Below are positions 6,239-9,738 of a stretch of DNA of 9,738 nt, piece by piece. The notes beneath the pieces are model-generated. The model ran no database searches and had not been told where the DNA came from. It saw only the letters and a program-made list of their open reading frames with translations. Each line of letters begins with the position of its first letter. Within the stretch, counting starts at the first letter, position 1. The DNA lies in the NCBI GenBank assembly GCA_902489295.1, contig CABTZM010000062.1:1-9738 (forward strand), in the 5' to 3' direction. Origin of the DNA: an uncultured Collinsella sp. (GTDB lineage Bacteria; Actinomycetota; Coriobacteriia; Coriobacteriales; Coriobacteriaceae). Both the position numbers and the translations under genes were made by a program.

Positions 6239-6279
6239 AAAACCACCACAAAGGTGCCTGTCCCCTTTGTGGTGGTTTT
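6239..6279. repeat. Long inter-cistronic hairpin, REP-like or terminator/attenuator
   Basis: Arms AAAACCACCACAAAGG (6239-6254) and CCTTTGTGGTGGTTTT (6264-6279) are perfectly complementary over 16 bp with a 9-base loop, TGCCTGTCC. The element fills the gap between the aroE/aroK fusion and aroQ, three bases past the fusion gene's stop. On the minus strand the stem ends in TTTT followed by CATTCC, so it may act as a partial terminator or as an mRNA-stabilising element between the two cistrons. The GGGGACAGGCACC core resembles, from memory, repetitive palindromes found in several bacterial genomes near REP-associated transposases; I cannot verify copy number here. Confidence 0.85.
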
Positions 6280-6281
6280 GG

Positions 6282-7520
6282 TTAGAGGGTGTCGAGGAGG
6301 GCGCGGGCGGTGTTGGCGGCGCAGTCGCGCGAGTCGATGATGTAATCGGCCCAAGCTCGGTAGCGTGGCATGCGCTGTTCGGCCAGTTTATCGATGCCGT
6401 CGCGGGCGGTGATGGGGCGACCCTTGTGGGCAAGCTCGTCGAGCTTGCGGTTGAGCATCACGATTTGGCTGTTCTGGTGCAGCAGCGGATAATTCTCGTC
6501 GCGCGTGACGACGCCACCTCCCGTGGAGAGTACCAGGCCGCTGCGCTTGGAGATATCGGCCAGGGCCGCCGTCTCCTGCTCGCGGAAGGCCGGCTCGCCG
6601 TGCTCGACGATAAAGTCGGCGCAGGGCATGCCGAGACGTTCTTCGAGGGCGAGATCCAGATCGATATGCTCACGCCCCGTAAGCAGGGCAATCTGCTCAC
6701 CCACGCGGGTCTTGCCCGAGCCGGGCATGCCAATCAGGGCGATGTTCTGCTCATGGCGGGACAGGCGCTCCGTCACATCCAGGATGCGCTCGCGCGGGGT
6801 GACCTGGCCGGTATAGCGCTCGACGGCTTGTGCTGCCTGGGCCACGAGCATCAGCAGACCGCCGATGCAGGGGATACCGCGGCGCTCGGCCTCGAGCATG
6901 AGGCCCGTGCGGGCGGGGTTATAGACGATGTCAATGACTCCCTCGAGCGCGTCGAGGCCCTCGAGCGTGCAGGGTGCGTCGGGGCAGTGGGGGAACATGC
7001 CGGCGGGCGTGCAGTTGACGAGCAGCGCCGCGTCGGACTGCTGCGCGATGTTGTCGTAGTTGACCTCGCTCGTGCGGCCCACGGGCACGACGATAGCGCC
7101 TAGGTCGCCGAGAACCATGCTTGCCGTGGTGCCAGCCCCGCCGGTCGCGCCCAGCACGAGGGCCTTCTTGCCAGCGACCTCCACGCCCAGCTCCTCGACC
7201 AGGCACTGAAAACCGAAGTAGTCGGTATTGTCGCCGCGTAGACGGCCTCCGGGCAGGCGCGTGATCGTGTTGACGTTACCCATGCGCTCGGCCAATGGGC
7301 TCAGCTCGTCTAGGTACTCCATGACGGCGCGCTTGTAGGGGATGGTCACGTTGGTGCCTTCCCACTCGTCGCCCGTCATAAATGCCTCGAGGTCCTCGGG
7401 CTCGCGCTCAAAACGCACGTACTCCAGGCTGGCGAGCTCCTTGTAGATGGTCGGGGTGTAGCTGTGGCCCAGCACGCGGCCCAGCACGCCGTAGGGGCGG
7501 GTTGCGGCGGTATCGGTCAT
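6282..7520 (-). CDS. aroE/aroK: Shikimate dehydrogenase - shikimate kinase fusion protein
   Basis: One continuous 412-residue frame carries two enzymes of consecutive shikimate-pathway chemistry. Residues 1 to about 250 are AroE. They show GHSYTP (18-23) at the substrate site, NVTIPYK with catalytic K63, GDNTD with D100, a GATGGAG dinucleotide-binding loop (124-130), NCTPAGMFP (169-177), and IVYNPARTGLM followed by GGLLMLVAQ. It reduces 3-dehydroshikimate to shikimate with NADPH. Residues from about 258 are shikimate kinase: Walker A GMPGSGKT (264-271), D287 and D289 in IDLDLALEERLG, R313 in FREQE, STGGGVVTR (332-340), lid GRPIT (367-371), and RMPRYRAWA. It phosphorylates shikimate at O-3 with ATP. 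No stop or frameshift lies at the junction, so the fusion is genuine in this sequence. The ATG directly follows the pheA stop (TAGATG), and CGGAGG lies seven bases upstream, indicating translational coupling. Confidence 0.95.
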   Translation of the reverse strand: MTDTAATRPYGVLGRVLGHSYTPTIYKELASLEYVRFEREPEDLEAFMTGDEWEGTNVTIPYKRAVMEYLDELSPLAERMGNVNTITRLPGGRLRGDNTDYFGFQCLVEELGVEVAGKKALVLGATGGAGTTASMVLGDLGAIVVPVGRTSEVNYDNIAQQSDAALLVNCTPAGMFPHCPDAPCTLEGLDALEGVIDIVYNPARTGLMLEAERRGIPCIGGLLMLVAQAAQAVERYTGQVTPRERILDVTERLSRHEQNIALIGMPGSGKTRVGEQIALLTGREHIDLDLALEERLGMPCADFIVEHGEPAFREQETAALADISKRSGLVLSTGGGVVTRDENYPLLHQNSQIVMLNRKLDELAHKGRPITARDGIDKLAEQRMPRYRAWADYIIDSRDCAANTARALLDTL

Positions 7521-8666
7521 CTAGAGCACCTCCGTGTAGCTGCCAAAGTAGGTGAAGCTCTCGCACACGTCGTCGATGGAATCGAGCAGGTCGTCGAGGG
7601 CCTTGCTGCCAAAGGGACAGTCCAGGTCAAAGTAGAACATAAACTCAAAGTCGTGGCCGGGGATGGGGCGGCTCTCGAGCTTGATGAGGTTGATGTTGAG
7701 CGCGTAGAAGCGCTCGAGCACGCGGTAGAGGGCGCCCGGCTCGTTGGTCGTGGTGATCATGAGCGAGGTACGGTTGGCGCCCGGGTAGACGCGCGGCTCG
7801 CGGCTGATGACGACGAAGCGCGTGTAGTTATTGTCCGAGTCCTGGATGTTGGGCTCCAGCACCTCCAAGCCGTAGAGCGCTGCACAGCTGCGCGAGGCGA
7901 TGGCGGCGACGTCGGTGCGGTCGGAGTTGGCGACCATCTCTGCCGACATGGCCGTGTTGGGGTACTTGGTGGCATTCAGGTCGTGGGCCTCGATAAAGCC
8001 GGCACACTGGGCGATGGCCTGACCGTGGCTGTAAACCTCGCGAACGTCCTGCAGCTTGGTGCCGGGCTTGACGAGCAAGTTATGGTCGATCTTGAGGCGA
8101 AGCGAGCGCACAATGTGAAATTCGAACTGCGCGAGCAGGTCGTAGACGGCGTTGACCGAGCCGGCGGTGGAGTTTTCGATGGGCAGCACGCCAAACTCGC
8201 AGAAGCCGTCGCGGACGGCGCGCATGACGCCCTCGAAGGTCTCGAAGAACGCGATATCGGGCACGTCGAAGAGCTTGCACGCGGCGATTTGGCTGTAGGC
8301 GCCTTCGACGCCCTGGCAGGCGACGCTGGCCGTCTGGGGGAAGGGCGTGTCGAGGGGCGCTGCCGTGGCGTGGGCCTTTTGCGACACCGTGATGCCCTTG
8401 AGCTCGTTGATGTAGCGCTGCTGCTCGGCCTTGCTCATGCTCATGAGGAGGCGGAAAAGGGTAATGGTCTGCGCTTCGTAGCGCTCGGGTGCGCGGCTGG
8501 CAAGGTTGTTGAGCTTGGAGCGCTCGCGGGCGGGGTCGAAGACGGCCTTGCCCATCTCGATCTTTGATTTGGCGACTTCGGTGGCAATGTCCATGCGCTC
8601 GACAAAGCTGTCGAGAAGCGTGGTGTCGATGCCATCGATGGTCTGGCGAATATCGGCAAGGTCCAT
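7521..8666 (-). CDS. pheA: Bifunctional chorismate mutase / prephenate dehydratase (P-protein)
   Basis: This 381-residue protein is close in length to Escherichia coli PheA (386). Residues 1 to about 90 are an AroQ-class chorismate mutase helix bundle: IRQTIDGIDTTLLDSFVERM, the basic K33/K35 region, and R47-R49 in FDPARER. Residues about 113-290 are prephenate dehydratase, with PIENSTAGS (162-170), YSHGQAIAQC (212-221) and the catalytic TRF motif (282-284). Residues about 300-375 are an ACT regulatory domain with GALY (311-314) and ESRP (331-334), where phenylalanine normally binds and inhibits. Together it converts chorismate to phenylpyruvate. It lies 39 bases after aroC and abuts the aroE/aroK start, so chorismate formation and use are co-expressed. 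Start ATG 8666 has AAAGGGG five bases upstream. Confidence 0.96.
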   Translation of the reverse strand: MDLADIRQTIDGIDTTLLDSFVERMDIATEVAKSKIEMGKAVFDPARERSKLNNLASRAPERYEAQTITLFRLLMSMSKAEQQRYINELKGITVSQKAHATAAPLDTPFPQTASVACQGVEGAYSQIAACKLFDVPDIAFFETFEGVMRAVRDGFCEFGVLPIENSTAGSVNAVYDLLAQFEFHIVRSLRLKIDHNLLVKPGTKLQDVREVYSHGQAIAQCAGFIEAHDLNATKYPNTAMSAEMVANSDRTDVAAIASRSCAALYGLEVLEPNIQDSDNNYTRFVVISREPRVYPGANRTSLMITTTNEPGALYRVLERFYALNINLIKLESRPIPGHDFEFMFYFDLDCPFGSKALDDLLDSIDDVCESFTYFGSYTEVL

Positions 8667-8705
8667 GGGGACCCCTTTCGTGAGTCGTTGTCCGGGGCGG
8701 GCGGG

Positions 8706-9738
8706 TTAGCGCTGGGCGGCGTCCTCGAGGAGAGCATCCCAGATAGCCAGCGCGGCGGCTGCTTCGGCTACGGGGACGGCGCGGGGGACGATGCAGGGAT
8801 CGTGGCGGCCGTGGACCGAGAGCTCAGCATTTTCCATGGCATCCATGTCCACGGTCTGTTGCTCGCGGCCAATGGAGGGCGTCGGCTTTACGGCCATGCG
8901 CCACATGACGGGCGCGCCGGTCGAAATGCCGCCCAGGATACCGCCGGCGTTGTTGGACTCGACCTCGATCTCGCCGGTCTCGGCGTCGATGCGATACGGG
9001 TCGTTGTTCTCGCTGCCACGCATGGCGGCCACGGCAAAGCCCATGCCAAACTCCACGCCCTTTACGGCGGGAATCCCAAAGGCGATCTGCGCGATGCGGT
9101 TCTCGATGCCGTCGAACATCGGGTCGCCGATGCCTGCGGGCAGGCCGTAGATGCCGCATTCCACGATGCCGCCGATGCTGTCGAGCTCATCGCGCGCGGC
9201 CAGAATCTCCTCGCGCATGCGGCCGGCGGCCGCCGCGTCGATGCACGGCAGGTCGTTCGAAAGAATTGCCGTGCGATCGGCCTCGCGATAGACCATGTCG
9301 TCCATAGGTAGGTCGGAAATGCCGCCGATCTGCGCCACGTGTGCCATCACCTTGATGCCGCGGGCCTCGAGTGCCTGCAGCGCGATGCCGCCGGCGATAC
9401 ACAGGGGCGCCGTCAGGCGACCGGAGAAATGCCCACCGCCGGCGACGTCGTGCATGTTGTGATACTTCACGCGCGCAGGGAAATCCGCATGGCCCGGACG
9501 GGGCTTGCGGCGCAGCTCGGAGTAGTCCTTGGAGCGCGTGTTGGTGTTCTCGATGATCGCTGCAATGGGCGCGCCGGTGGTGTGTCCATCGACAGCGCCG
9601 GCGATGATGTGCACGGCGTCGGCCTCGCGGCGCTTGGTTGCAGTCTCGGCGCCGGCGGGGGGGGGGCGGGGCCAAAAAGGCCGCCGCCGCTCCCCATTCA
9701 CCGCGCGACCCTCCCGGAAGGCATCCGGCGGGCCGCCG
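8706..9738 (-). CDS. aroC: Chorismate synthase, N-terminus beyond right edge and damaged near it
   Basis: Chorismate synthase removes phosphate from EPSP to give chorismate, using reduced FMN. Reading from the right edge, the reliable part begins at ETATKRREADAVHI. It then shows VDGHTTGAPIAAIIENTNTRS, KPRPGHADF, GGGHFSGRLTAPL, GFAVAAMRGSENND, ESNNAGGILGGISTGAP (flavin/substrate region), KPTPSI and the C-terminal GRHDPCIVPRAVPVAEA. The stop is at 8706-8708. The frame stays open to the window end, and the GTG at 9701 is not a credible start because about 45-60 conserved N-terminal residues, including the usual GxSHG segment, should lie further right. Codons beyond about 9655 read as proline and arginine-rich nonsense around a ten-G run, while a neighbouring frame carries AAFLA, which fits the family there. 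I infer compensating sequence errors at a poor-quality end. Confidence 0.92.
   Translation of the reverse strand, partial: GGPPDAFREGRAVNGERRRPFWPRPPPAGAETATKRREADAVHIIAGAVDGHTTGAPIAAIIENTNTRSKDYSELRRKPRPGHADFPARVKYHNMHDVAGGGHFSGRLTAPLCIAGGIALQALEARGIKVMAHVAQIGGISDLPMDDMVYREADRTAILSNDLPCIDAAAAGRMREEILAARDELDSIGGIVECGIYGLPAGIGDPMFDGIENRIAQIAFGIPAVKGVEFGMGFAVAAMRGSENNDPYRIDAETGEIEVESNNAGGILGGISTGAPVMWRMAVKPTPSIGREQQTVDMDAMENAELSVHGRHDPCIVPRAVPVAEAAAALAIWDALLEDAAQR

Noticed and set aside
6267..7103. Plus-strand open frame of 278 codons opposite the aroE/aroK gene
   Set aside because: Lies fully antisense to both catalytic domains and starts inside the hairpin; no domain is recognisable.
7464..8567. 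Plus-strand open frame of 367 codons opposite pheA
   Set aside because: An antisense shadow of an unmistakable pheA, with no recognisable motifs and repetitive Val/Asp/Gly/Ala content.
1..9738. CRISPR array, insertion sequence, prophage or defence system
   Set aside because: No regularly spaced direct repeats, transposase, integrase, phage or nuclease-like genes were found on either strand.

Overview
The window looks like a chromosomal segment from a fairly GC-rich Gram-positive actinobacterium. My best guess is the Coriobacteriia, possibly a Collinsella-like gut organism. That guess rests on base composition, the mix of ATG and GTG starts behind AAAGGAG-type ribosome sites, and gene content. 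No 16S or other marker is present, so it is an inference.

Left part (1-2723, minus strand): a three-gene envelope-glycosylation operon. It holds two membrane-anchored family 2 glycosyltransferases and the first 267 codons of a YfhO-type polytopic membrane protein, which runs off the left edge. The genes are packed tightly, with a 6-bp gap and then a 17-bp overlap. Facing away from them (2884-4508, plus strand) is a two-gene Wzm/Wzt (TagG/TagH)-like ABC exporter for a lipid-linked polysaccharide or teichoic-acid-like polymer. A likely joint model is that the exporter moves a polymer across the membrane. The glycosyltransferases load sugars onto undecaprenyl phosphate, and YfhO transfers them onto the polymer outside.

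Middle (4509-5736): a tRNA-Arg(TCT), with a perfect 16-nt palindrome in its upstream region and a strong rho-independent terminator behind it. Next comes a plus-strand acyltransferase-3 family membrane gene interrupted by one frameshift. A terminator belonging to the opposite strand closes this part.

Right part (5760-9738, minus strand): an aromatic amino-acid operon transcribed leftward, in the order aroC - pheA - aroE/aroK fusion - aroQ. It supplies dehydroquinate dehydratase, shikimate dehydrogenase plus shikimate kinase in one polypeptide, chorismate synthase, and the bifunctional chorismate mutase/prephenate dehydratase. This covers most steps from dehydroquinate to phenylpyruvate, but not EPSP synthase. 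A 16-bp perfect hairpin sits between the fusion gene and aroQ. The N-terminal part of aroC runs off the right edge, and the last ~80 bases look corrupted by base-calling or assembly errors.

I see no phage, insertion sequence, CRISPR array or defence system. The points most worth a second look are the CsbB/YfhO-type glycosylation cassette divergent from a polymer exporter, the AroE-AroK fusion, the inter-cistronic hairpin, and a short motif shared by two upstream regions at the same distance from a TATA element.
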